Shown here one piece after another: positions 15,000 through 21,702 of a stretch of DNA of 21,702 bases; position 1 is the stretch's first letter; each line of letters starts with the position of its first letter. This DNA comes from UBA11650 sp963997925. GTDB taxonomy: Bacteria > Chloroflexota > Dehalococcoidia > Lucifugimonadales > UBA3495. A program made the position numbers and the translations under genes. The notes beneath the pieces are model-generated. The model saw nothing but the letters and a program-made list of their open reading frames with translations. It was not told the DNA's origin and searched no databases. The stretch is from positions 1-21,702 of the forward strand of contig CAXEOX010000047.1 of the NCBI GenBank assembly GCA_963997925.1, written 5' to 3'.

Positions 15000-15966
15000 G
15001 AGCAAGCTCACTGATGGACGGGACGCCACCAAGGCCGGTAGCTGCTTCCGCCGCCCGAAGAACCGCTCTGGCCGTGACCTCTACCGTGGCGGCTCCCAAA
15101 GCCGTAAGGTCCGATGTCTGGGGACCCCGGCCAGTAGCCAGGGCGAACATGGTGTCGCCATCTCTCATGGTGTGACAGGGACGGATGGTGAGGGCCAGAC
15201 CGTCGTGGCTCAATCCCGCCAGATGGTTGACCTCTTCTTTGCTCAAAACAGCGTCGGTAGCGACCAAACCGATGGTGGTGTTGGTCATGGGTGGAGCTTC
15301 ATCGCTACCGTTAACTTCAAGAAGGATGGCCATCGGATCTTCGAATCCACCTTGGTCCGCGCGCCGGGGTCCGGCCATTAAGCGGCCAGTCTTGTAGTCG
15401 TACACGCCCCCGTAGGCGTTAACCGCGACCACCGCAGCCACTACCGCTCCGCCGGGAAGGCGCAAGCTGGCGGACCCGATGCCGCACTTGACCGCCGCAT
15501 TTATGCCTCGAGCCTTGGCAACCGTTGCCCCGGTGCCCGCACCAACGCTGCCTTCATCCAGTGGTCCGGTGCTTGCAGCCTCGCAGGCAGCCAAGCCTTC
15601 TTCGGAACCAGGGCGAACCTCGTGGGTAATCAACCCTAGATCGAAGAGGATGGCAGAGGATACTATGGGAACGATGGCCGGACCGGCCGGAAAGCCAACA
15701 CCCTGCCCTTCCAGGTAACGTACCACGCCGGAAGCAGCGTCAAGACCGAAAGCGCTACCGCCACTCAGTACGATGGCGTGCACTTGGTCGACCCGGTGCG
15801 CCGGTCTCAAAAGGTCGGTTTCTCTGGTACCGGGAGACCCGCCGCGAACGTCCACCCCGCCCACGGCCCCTTGGCGGCAAATGATTACGGTGCATCCCGT
15901 GGCGTGAACCCGGTCAGTGTAATGCCCGGCCTCTAGTCCCTGGACCGCAGTGATAGTGCTATTCAC
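14992..15966 (-). CDS. P1-family (DmpA/NylC-type) self-cleaving Ntn hydrolase
   Basis: A 324-residue P1-family peptidase (family S58). These proteins cut themselves to expose a Ser or Thr nucleophile and then hydrolyse N-terminal peptide bonds, beta-peptides or amides. Visible landmarks are ITAVQGLEAGHYTD at the start, GCTVIICRQGAVGGVDVRGG, IVLSGGSAFGLDAASGV, KCGIGSASLRLPGG and TNTTIGLVATDA. The Asn229-Thr230 bond in the last motif matches the cleavage site of the nylon-oligomer hydrolase NylC, which would give an alpha chain of 229 and a beta chain of 95 residues. I chose GTG 15966, with GGAGGG 4 nt upstream; the frame is open to ATG 16056, but that part contains a terminator-like hairpin. 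It is first in the operon with DUF2520, panB and panC. Natural substrate unknown. Confidence 0.88.
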   Translation of the reverse strand: MNSTITAVQGLEAGHYTDRVHATGCTVIICRQGAVGGVDVRGGSPGTRETDLLRPAHRVDQVHAIVLSGGSAFGLDAASGVVRYLEGQGVGFPAGPAIVPIVSSAILFDLGLITHEVRPGSEEGLAACEAASTGPLDEGSVGAGTGATVAKARGINAAVKCGIGSASLRLPGGAVVAAVVAVNAYGGVYDYKTGRLMAGPRRADQGGFEDPMAILLEVNGSDEAPPMTNTTIGLVATDAVLSKEEVNHLAGLSHDGLALTIRPCHTMRDGDTMFALATGRGPQTSDLTALGAATVEVTARAVLRAAEAATGLGGVPSISELAHG

Positions 15967-16168
15967 CCGGCCCTCCGAGCAACTTTGTCGGTGAGGAGCG
16001 ATATGAGGCAGACAAAAGTAAAGCCCCGACGCAACGGGGCGCAAAATGATGGACACTTTCGATTGTGGCCGTCTCGGTCGGCATAGGATCCCAGCGGCCT
16101 ACCACATTGGTCAGTCTACGACAGATGTCGCAGAGTGCTTGGTGCTCGCCCCCACAGCGGGTGGACGG
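15967..16168 (-). ncRNA. Structured leader (attenuator or riboswitch candidate) of the P1-DUF2520-panB-panC operon
   Basis: Between a canonical promoter and the GTG of the P1 gene lies a leader of about 200 nt with no conserved protein. It contains a 7-bp hairpin, CTGCGAC / GTCGTAG (minus strand), and a terminator-like hairpin at 16040-16014. A segment GGGGCG (16152-16147) near the 5' end can pair with CGCCCC (16041-16036), which overlaps the terminator's left arm, so two exclusive structures are possible. I recognise no known riboswitch class. It may instead be a free RNA of about 155 nt ending at the hairpin. Confidence 0.4.
16014..16040 (-). terminator. Terminator-like hairpin within the operon leader
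   Basis: On the minus strand GCCCCG (16040-16035) pairs with CGGGGC (16028-16023) around TTGCGT, followed by TTTACTTTT. It stands between the promoter at 16176-16204 and the P1 gene, so it would stop transcripts early unless relieved. It could also serve as the end of the upstream MFS transcript. Confidence 0.6.
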
Positions 16169-16175
16169 CAACTAA

Positions 16176-16204
16176 ATTGTAAGAGTGGCAGTAGGGGGTG
16201 TCAA
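16176..16204 (-). promoter_or_regulatory. Canonical sigma70 promoter of the pantothenate operon
   Basis: On the minus strand a perfect -35 TTGACA (16204-16199), a 17-nt spacer and a -10 TACAAT (16181-16176, five of six) face the P1 gene. Transcription would begin near 16168. It lies just past the end of the MFS gene. Confidence 0.7.
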
Positions 16205-16237
16205 GCGTAAACACCCATTTTCGACGCAGGCGCAACA

Positions 16238-17479
16238 TCAGCCTGGAACTGCCGGCTGATTCATCGGGCGGAGGGGGATGAATATCATCACTAACGCGGA
16301 GATTGCCGTGAGGATACCGCTGTAGTAGAAAATAGAACTTAACCCACCCGCATGATTGATGATTAGCGTCGCGAGGAACGGGGAAGCCGCACCGATCAGC
16401 CCGTTGACCCCGAATATCAGTCCCACTGCCGTGGCTTCGGTTCCCCGCCCGACCACATCCAATACCGCTGCTTGGATTATCTGATGCAGGGCGAAGGTGC
16501 CCAACCCCATCCCCGCCAGCACCACCGCCAGCAATATCGAATCTCCGGTGCTCACAACCAGAAAGGAAAGTACCGCCGCCGAGGCCAGTCCGGGCACCAG
16601 GACGGCTTTTCGGCCATATTTATCCGACAATAAGCCAAGCACCGGAGCCGAGACGATGCCCATGCCTGCCAGCAAGGAGTAGTGGAATCCGGCTCTGAAG
16701 TAGCTCATTCCCAGGCCGGTATCGGTGTCTGAAAGGTAGAAGGGCGTCCAGTGGAACAGGGCGTTCAGGCCGATACCCCTCAGAGTCGCCGACAGTATCA
16801 GTCCCAGGACTACGGGGTTTCGAAGCAGCCGCAACCCGATGCGAAGTTGCTCTGAAAACCGGACCGACTCCTCCTGATCCCCCTCCTTACCAACGTCTTT
16901 CAAGGACCACCAAACCAGACCAGCCAGCATCAACGAAGGCACGGCGTAGATGAATAGTACGTGGCGCCAGAATAGAATCGTAAGCAGCGCTCCAGCCATC
17001 AGCGGTCCCAACACGTTTCCGATGTTCGAACCGAAGCCGTGCATAGCTATAGCGAACCCACGCCGGTCCGGAAACCTCTGGGAAAGGGCGGCCGCCGCTG
17101 GAAGGTGCCACAGGGCACCGGGAATCGACACCAATATCACAGCCAAAATCAGAAGCGGGAAATTGGTGGAAGCGCCCACGAAGGCGTAGGCGACGGCAGA
17201 CCCGGCCATGCACCCGGTGAGGATCAGTCCCCATTGGCTCTTAAGAGTGTCCACCAAAGCCCCACCGCCCAGGCTAACCAACCCGCCACCTACCTGCCTG
17301 ATACTGAACAGCGTAGCTACTTGAAAATAACTGAGGCCTAGGGACTTTGCGATAACCTCCATGAAGACTGGAAAGCCCATATCGTATAGATGGGACGCTC
17401 CATGCCCCAAAGACAGACTACCTAATATGAATCCTCGGCTGCGCCCGCGTTGCTGCGGTGCCTGCGCTACCTGCTCCAT
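16238..17479 (-). CDS. Major facilitator superfamily transporter
   Basis: A 413-residue inner-membrane carrier with about twelve hydrophobic helices and a hydrophilic central loop (about residues 190-210, LKDVGKEGDQEESVRFSEQL). The MFS loop motif appears after the eighth helix as GLLSDKYGRKAVLVPG, and a weaker version after the second (GGALVDTLKSQWG). RHQTEH-like sugar signatures are absent, and the sequence has the look of the oxalate/formate and organic-anion type carriers. AAGGAG (17489-17484 on the minus strand) sits 4 nt before the ATG. The gene is divergent from the SDR cluster with a 265-nt gap and may import the substrate of that cluster. Substrate is unknown. Confidence 0.88.
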   Translation of the reverse strand: MEQVAQAPQQRGRSRGFILGSLSLGHGASHLYDMGFPVFMEVIAKSLGLSYFQVATLFSIRQVGGGLVSLGGGALVDTLKSQWGLILTGCMAGSAVAYAFVGASTNFPLLILAVILVSIPGALWHLPAAAALSQRFPDRRGFAIAMHGFGSNIGNVLGPLMAGALLTILFWRHVLFIYAVPSLMLAGLVWWSLKDVGKEGDQEESVRFSEQLRIGLRLLRNPVVLGLILSATLRGIGLNALFHWTPFYLSDTDTGLGMSYFRAGFHYSLLAGMGIVSAPVLGLLSDKYGRKAVLVPGLASAAVLSFLVVSTGDSILLAVVLAGMGLGTFALHQIIQAAVLDVVGRGTEATAVGLIFGVNGLIGAASPFLATLIINHAGGLSSIFYYSGILTAISALVMIFIPLRPMNQPAVPG

Positions 17480-17744
17480 TATTCTCCTTAGAGGTGATTA
17501 GGACGCAAAGAATGAATAGTACGTAAGAATTCCCTGCGTGAGTCTAAAGTCATGCGCTCTCCAAGGCAAGAGAAAGGACCGGAGATTTTTCACTGGCAGT
17601 GTCCCTTCCAGCGTAAACCGCTGTGATATGCTACCGCCGACGGAGGGGGAGACCACATGGCCACTTGAAACCTGTTCAACTCCCTCCTCCATTCAATCAA
17701 CTGCAATCTGCCAATAACGACCAACGTCAGGAGGCCTTTTGACC

Positions 17745-18521
17745 ATGAGTTACCCAGGTCTCAGTTTAGAAGGAAAAGTCGCCTTGGTGACGGGCTCGTC
17801 ACGGGGTATCGGCGCCGCCCTAGCCATCGGCCTGGCCCAAGCCGGAGCCAATGTCGCAGTCTCCGACGTGCCTCGACAGCTTGATGAAGCTAGGGGCGTA
17901 CAATCTCAGATCGAAGGTGTGGACCGGAAAAGCGCCACTTATGAACTGGACGTCCTGAACCTGGCGAACATTCGGGAATCCGTTGATGCCGTGGTTAAGG
18001 ATTTCGGACGTTTAGATATCCTGGTGAACAACGCCGGGATCCGCCGAAGGCAACCAGCGCTGGAGGTCACCGAAGAAGATTGGGACGCCGTGGTTGACAC
18101 CAATCTGAAGGGAGCGTTTTTCTGCGCCCAGGCAGCGGCCCGGCCCATGATTGAACAAGGACATGGACGAATCATCAATATTTCCTCCCAACTGGCCGTG
18201 GTCGCCCGGGAAGACCGGGCCGCCTACTGCTCCAGTAAAGCCGGTGTGGCCAATCTGACTCGCGTATTGGCTTTAGAGTGGATCAAATACGGCATCACCG
18301 TCAACGCCATCGGCCCCGGACCCACCACGACGCCCGGATTGTCGGAAGCCGACCCCCGTTCGCCCCTGGACGTCCAGCAAGATATGTCGGCCAACATGCC
18401 CTTAGGCCGGCGGATGGAGCCGGAGGAACTGGTGGGTGCGGCCATCTATCTGGCCAGTCCTTCATCGTCCGCCACGACGGGCCACTTGCTGATTGTAGAT
18501 GGAGGCTGGACAGCCATCTGA
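17745..18521 (+). CDS. Short-chain dehydrogenase/reductase (classical SDR), NAD-type
   Basis: A 258-residue classical SDR that oxidises or reduces an alcohol/carbonyl substrate. The Rossmann motif is TGSSRGIG (16-23), the NNAG motif follows LDIL (95-98), and the active-site tetrad is Asn120, Ser148, Tyr161 and Lys165 (YCSSK). Asp41 at the end of the second strand (VAVSD) predicts preference for NAD(H). The PG motif follows as IGPGPTTTPG. AGGAGG (17729-17734) lies 10 nt before the ATG at 17745; an in-frame TTG at 17739 is too close to it. It leads an apparent three-gene unit with a SnoaL-like protein and a second SDR. Related to 3-oxoacyl-ACP reductase/gluconate dehydrogenase types, so substrate cannot be fixed. 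Confidence 0.92.
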   Translation: MSYPGLSLEGKVALVTGSSRGIGAALAIGLAQAGANVAVSDVPRQLDEARGVQSQIEGVDRKSATYELDVLNLANIRESVDAVVKDFGRLDILVNNAGIRRRQPALEVTEEDWDAVVDTNLKGAFFCAQAAARPMIEQGHGRIINISSQLAVVAREDRAAYCSSKAGVANLTRVLALEWIKYGITVNAIGPGPTTTPGLSEADPRSPLDVQQDMSANMPLGRRMEPEELVGAAIYLASPSSSATTGHLLIVDGGWTAI

Positions 18522-18556
18522 ACGGCCAGCGGCCATCTATCAGCAGTCAGCTTTTT
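18522..18556 (+). repeat. Diverged CAGC/CTATC intergenic repeat, copy C
   Basis: GGCCAGCGGCCATCTATCAG followed by CAGTCAGCTTTTT, directly after the SDR stop codon, shares the CTATC, CAG and TCAGCTTT blocks of the elements at 9832 and 19812 in rearranged order. The relation is weaker than between those two. Confidence 0.35.
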
Positions 18557-18567
18557 GGAGATAGACG

Positions 18568-19032
18568 ATGAATATGGAGGATCTGGAACGCAGACTCCGG
18601 GTGATGGAGGACGTGGAGGAGATCAAACGGCTCAAAGCACGCTATTGCGCCTACTGCGATGACAACTACAACGCCACGGCGATCGCCAGCCTCTTCACCG
18701 AAGACGCGGTTTGGGATGGAGGGATACGAGGCAGAGCAGATGGCAGGCAGGGGATCCACGACTTCTTCTTCCAAGCTTCCCAGCGGTTGCCCTTCGCGAT
18801 ACACATGGTCATGAACCCGGACATCGAAGTGAACGGCGATACCGCCACCGGTTCTTGGTACCTGTTCCAAGCCTGCACCTACGCCGAAGATAATCAGGCG
18901 ATATGGGGGTCGGGCAGGTACGACGAGGAGTATGTCCGGTTGGACGGTGTTTGGATGTTCAAGCACTTGAAGCTGACTTGGTTCTTCTGGACTCCCTTCG
19001 AGCAAGGCTGGGCCAAGGCACAATTCTCGTAG
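18568..19032 (+). CDS. SnoaL-like / NTF2-fold protein
   Basis: A 154-residue single-domain protein of the SnoaL-like NTF2 superfamily, which holds small ketosteroid isomerase-type, dehydratase and cyclase enzymes as well as non-catalytic ligand-binding proteins. The N-terminal helix (VMEDVEEIKRLKARYCAYCD) leads into LFTEDAVWDGG, a typical signature, then the curved sheet strands ATGSWYLFQACTY and GRYDEEYVRLDGVWMF. GGAG (18556-18559) precedes the ATG by 8 nt. Flanked at close range by two SDRs reading the same way (46 and 25 nt gaps), it probably acts on the same molecule, as isomerase, dehydratase or hydratase. The catalytic residues cannot be assigned with certainty. Confidence 0.8.
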   Translation: MNMEDLERRLRVMEDVEEIKRLKARYCAYCDDNYNATAIASLFTEDAVWDGGIRGRADGRQGIHDFFFQASQRLPFAIHMVMNPDIEVNGDTATGSWYLFQACTYAEDNQAIWGSGRYDEEYVRLDGVWMFKHLKLTWFFWTPFEQGWAKAQFS

Positions 19033-19057
19033 CCTTTATCTTCTAGGACTGGACGCT

Positions 19058-19813
19058 ATGAACCAGATGCAAGACATGGTTGCTATCGTCACCGGAGCCA
19101 GCAGAGGGCTGGGCAAGGCCATCGCCTTGGAGTTCGCCTCGGAAGGGGCCAAGGTCGTCATCTGCGCCCGCGCCACTTCTCCAACAGGCTTGGCTGGCAC
19201 CCTGGATGAAACTACGCAGGCCATCCAAGATGCCGGAGGCGAAGTCCTCCCGTTGGTCTGCGATGTCACCGACGATGACCAAGTTCAGGAAATGGTCCGG
19301 CAGGTCGAAGAGCATTATGACCGCATAGACGTATTGTTCAACAACGCCGGAGCCATGGTTCTGGGAGCGTCTATCCAGGAGATCGACCCCGAGAGTTGGG
19401 ACCGCATAATGACGGTTAACGTGCGGGGCCCTTATCTGTGCTCCCGGGCGGTGCTTCCCGCGATGATTCGGCAGGGCCGGGGCAGCATCATCAACATCGG
19501 ATCTCGCATGGCCGACGACCCCAAGCAAGATGGCGGCGTTCTGTATAGCACCAGCAAAGCGGCGGTCCACATGTTCACCTTTTGCCTGGCCGCAGAGGTG
19601 CGGGAGTACAACGTGGCCGTCAACGTAATCTCGCCCGGCAGCCTGCGAACCGAAGGCTCGGCGGCGATACCGTGGACCCAGCGGGACTGGCACGAGCGAG
19701 TGGAGCCGTCGGAAGTGGGACCGTCCGCAGTGTACTTGGCGAAACAAGATGCAAAGTCAATGACCGGGCGACTGGTGATGCGGGCTGAGTTCGGGAAAAC
19801 CTGGGGGATATAG
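19058..19813 (+). CDS. Short-chain dehydrogenase/reductase (classical SDR), NADP-type
   Basis: A 251-residue classical SDR, distinct from the one upstream. It has TGASRGLG (12-19), NNAG (95-98), Asn121, and the catalytic Ser149, Tyr163 and Lys167 (YSTSK). The second strand ends VVICAR, where Arg38 and the lack of an Asp suggest NADP(H). An insertion after this strand (ATSPTGLAGTLDET) is longer than the norm and resembles that of some gut and soil SDRs acting on hydroxy acids or steroids. The C-terminus is short and lacks the usual DGG motif, reading RLVMRAEFGKTWGI. A weak AGGA (19045-19048) lies upstream. Its TAG stop starts a repeat element. Third gene in the SDR/SnoaL/SDR unit. Confidence 0.9.
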   Translation: MNQMQDMVAIVTGASRGLGKAIALEFASEGAKVVICARATSPTGLAGTLDETTQAIQDAGGEVLPLVCDVTDDDQVQEMVRQVEEHYDRIDVLFNNAGAMVLGASIQEIDPESWDRIMTVNVRGPYLCSRAVLPAMIRQGRGSIINIGSRMADDPKQDGGVLYSTSKAAVHMFTFCLAAEVREYNVAVNVISPGSLRTEGSAAIPWTQRDWHERVEPSEVGPSAVYLAKQDAKSMTGRLVMRAEFGKTWGI

Positions 19814-19850
19814 CTGTCAGCTATCGGCGGTCAGCTTTCAGGAGTCAGCC
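19812..19850 (+). repeat. CAGCTATCGGC-type intergenic repeat, copy B
   Basis: AGCTGTCAGCTATCGGC (19812-19828), then GGTCAGCTTTCAGGAGTCAGC. The first 17 nt differ from copy A (9832) at one position, and the TCAGC unit recurs three times. As in copy A, the first bases complete the TAG stop codon of the gene before it. Confidence 0.65.
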
Positions 19851-19855
19851 GCCGA

Positions 19856-19884
19856 TTGACTTTGCCTGACGTTGTGAATAAAGT
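19856..19884 (+). promoter_or_regulatory. Possible promoter of the VOC-family gene
   Basis: TTGACT (19856-19861) and TAAAGT (19879-19884) are 17 nt apart, five and four matches to consensus. It would make the VOC gene its own transcription unit after the SDR cluster. Confidence 0.4.
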
Positions 19885-19934
19885 ACCCGAATAATGAGTA
19901 TCCCATCCTGAGTGCGCAAGCTAGGAGTGAAGTT

Positions 19935-20312
19935 ATGGCTACAGTGTTGGACCACACCATCGTTCCGGTTAAGGATAGAGAGAAGTCCGTTGAGTTTTAC
20001 ACTCGTATCTTCGGGTTCGACGACCTGGGGGAAGTGGGACCATTCCTGGCGGTGAAGGTTAACGACACCCTGAATTTCGACTTCCGGGAATCGGAAGACT
20101 TCCGCAGCATCCACTACGCTTTCGCCATGGACTCTCAGGAGTTCGAAGAAGCCTTCGCCAGGATCCAAGAATCCGGTATCCCCTACGGCGACAGCCCCAG
20201 AGCACAAGACAATATGAAGGGGCCGGGCATGACCACCGGCGCCAAAGGCATGGGCAAAGCGGTCTACTTCAAGGACCCCGATGGCCACGTTTTGGAGATT
20301 AAGACCTACTAA
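19935..20312 (+). CDS. VOC-superfamily protein (glyoxalase/extradiol dioxygenase fold)
   Basis: A 125-residue protein of the vicinal-oxygen-chelate superfamily: glyoxalase I, methylmalonyl-CoA epimerase, extradiol dioxygenases and antibiotic-binding proteins. Two beta-alpha-beta3 modules are visible: LDHTIVPVKDREKSVEFYTRI at the start, and YFKDPDGHVLEIKTY at the end. Candidate metal ligands are His7, His60 and Glu121. The length fits a single-domain dimer-forming member. AGGAG (19922-19926) precedes the ATG by 8 nt. It follows the SDR cluster in the same direction but across a repeat, and may have its own promoter. It might take part in catabolism of the same compound; the reaction cannot be told from sequence. 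Confidence 0.85.
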   Translation: MATVLDHTIVPVKDREKSVEFYTRIFGFDDLGEVGPFLAVKVNDTLNFDFRESEDFRSIHYAFAMDSQEFEEAFARIQESGIPYGDSPRAQDNMKGPGMTTGAKGMGKAVYFKDPDGHVLEIKTY

Positions 20313-20457
20313 CATTGGGGATCTCTCTATCGGAAACCATTTTCTTTTGTACCGTGGGTAGGTCGGCATCGGGTCCTGATGGCCAAGGCCGGTCTACCTT
20401 TCTACTACAACTTCGTCCCTTGGCGCGAGATTAGCGGCCTGCGGTCGATACGAATCT

Positions 20458-21702
20458 ATGACCACGCCTGATACCAGCCGTAGCGAAGGTGAACCCGCAG
20501 CTCCCTCCCAGTGGTTCCACCGGCACGAAACTATCATCCCCTTCGCTCTGGTCCTGTTCGCTATCGTCTTCAACTTATATCGCCTGTATCCAGAAGTGGC
20601 GAGTAGCGTCCTAGGCGGGAACGACATGGTCATGCACCTGCTGTTGGCGGATGCAGTGGTGGAGGCCATCACTCAGGGACGAAACTTCACCGACCCATGG
20701 CAAGGCACCATGGGCATGGGTTTCCCTCTCGCCCATTAGTACCAGCACTTTCCTCATGTAGCGCTCGCCCTCGTCCACGTACTTACCTTTGGGGTAATCC
20801 CGCTAGCCGACATGCTGCAATGGTCTAACTATCTGCTAATCAGCCTATTTCCTGTATCGATCTACTGGTCGATGCGTCGCTTCGGTTTCGACCGAATCAT
20901 TTCTGCCAAGGGCGCCCTAGTTTCATCCCTCGCCACGACTAATGGTCTCTATTATTTCGACTTTCGGAGTTACATCTTCGCCGGATGGGGACTTTATGCC
21001 CAGCTTTGGGCGATGGTGCTTCTGCCCCTGGCGTTAGCGATGAGTTATAGAACTTTGCGGGAAGGGCGAGGGTATCTTTGGGCGGTGTTGTTGCTATCCG
21101 CAACGTTGATGTCCCACCTGCTATACGGATATATGGCCTTTATCACCCTGGGTATCCTCGCACTTGTCCATCCTGATCAGCTGTCCAACCCCAGGTCGCT
21201 TGCGGTAGCTGTATGGACGAACTGGAGGCGGCTGGCGATCCTCCTTCTCCTAGTCATCGCTGTGGCCTCATACTTCCTGGTTCCCTTCTTCCTCGACTTG
21301 GACTATCTCAACCGTAGTGTTTGGGCTGATCCGACAAGATACGACTCTTATGGTCATTCGGTGTTGCTATCAAGCCTGATAGGCGGCCACCTGTTTGATG
21401 GCTTCAACAGGGTACCGATGCTGAGCATCCTGGCGGCCGTGGGTTTCGCAGTCTGTTTGCTACGCTGGAGAGATGCGCGCTATCTGGTCCCGATAGCGAT
21501 ATTCCTTCTGTGGATGATGCTTTATTTCGGCCGGCCAACCTGGGGCAGTCTCGTCGACTTGCTGCCCATGAGCCGTGACATCCACATGAACCGTTTTATC
21601 GGAGGGGTCCATCTGGGGGGCATTTTTCTGATTGCCGTCACTTTGGCTGCCCCTTTGCGTTGGGCCATTTCAAGTCTGGAGCGGTTGGCACGTCACTGCG
21701 GC
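20458..21702 (+). pseudogene. Large polytopic membrane protein interrupted by an in-frame TAG (3' end outside the window)
   Basis: The frame from ATG 20458 encodes a hydrophilic N-terminus, a membrane helix (about residues 24-44) and GMGFPLAH, then meets TAG at 20737-20739. The same frame continues without any stop for 321 more codons to the window end, with YQHFPHVALALVHVLTFGVIP directly after the TAG and at least seven further hydrophobic helices, including LLLLVIAVASYFLVPFF and SRDIHMNRFIGGVHLGGIFL. The sequence style matches the PTPS-related (PF10131) membrane proteins of Chloroflexi, in which a PL-x-H-x-Y-Q-x-x-PH stretch is expected to be continuous. So the TAG replaces one sense codon. 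TAG is used as a normal stop by neighbouring genes (19032, 19813), which argues against recoding. A nonsense mutation or base-call error is likelier. No clear ribosome binding site precedes the ATG. Confidence 0.7.

Noticed and set aside
15967..16056. 30-residue N-terminal extension of the P1 peptidase.
   Set aside because: It runs through a terminator-like hairpin and lacks family similarity; GTG 15966 has a clear ribosome binding site and begins the family's usual N-terminus.
20737..20739. Amber codon read as pyrrolysine or by genome-wide recoding.
   Set aside because: Several neighbouring genes use TAG as their ordinary stop, and membrane proteins of this type are not known pyrrolysine proteins; no tRNA evidence is in the window.

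Overview
The window is a bacterial chromosomal segment, moderately GC-rich and densely coded on both strands. Gene content suggests a Chloroflexota lineage of the SAR202/Dehalococcoidia kind: many one-off oxidative catabolic enzymes (Rieske oxygenase, cyclase-family hydrolase, gentisate-type dioxygenase, SDRs, a VOC protein), ETF, and a large polytopic membrane protein of the type common in Chloroflexi. This placement is inferred from content; there is no rRNA or other phylogenetic marker here. I found no tRNA, rRNA, CRISPR array, transposase or integrase.

Layout. (1) 147-4485, plus strand: a sigma70-like promoter, a ring-hydroxylating dioxygenase beta subunit starting at a TTG codon, then the Rieske alpha subunit, two tiny unknown genes, and a ThDP-dependent acetolactate-synthase-like enzyme closed by a perfect 16-bp inverted repeat. 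(2) 4638-5254: a DUF2306 membrane protein split by an apparent frameshift. (3) 5347-8765: a cyclase-family hydrolase, converging with a minus-strand membrane protein of unknown function, then a minus-strand Bax-inhibitor-1 family protein with its own terminator. (4) 8913-12021: back-to-back promoters, then etfB, etfA and a bicupin gentisate 1,2-dioxygenase-like gene. (5) 12022-12273: convergent intergenic space packed with hairpin repeats. (6) 12274-16204, minus strand: an apparent operon of P1 peptidase, Rossmann/DUF2520 reductase, panB and panC, behind a canonical promoter and a roughly 200-nt leader that holds a terminator-like hairpin. (7) 16238-19813: an MFS transporter divergent from an SDR / SnoaL-like / SDR cluster. 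(8) 19935-21702: a VOC protein and the start of a large membrane protein whose frame is broken by one in-frame TAG and then stays open to the window edge.

How it may work together. Three plus-strand clusters look like separate modules for oxidising aromatic or other recalcitrant organic acids: ring hydroxylation (region 1), ring cleavage plus flavoprotein electron transfer (region 4), and dehydrogenation or dehydration with an uptake carrier (region 7). The minus-strand operon makes pantothenate, the CoA precursor. Its DUF2520 member is a candidate for the ketopantoate reductase step, since no panE is present locally.

The most interesting leads are the attenuator-like leader of the pantothenate operon, the DUF2520 protein as a possible ketopantoate reductase, the shortened metal-ligand spacing in the Rieske alpha subunit, the amber-interrupted membrane protein, and two families of intergenic repeats, one of which supplies stop codons to two genes.
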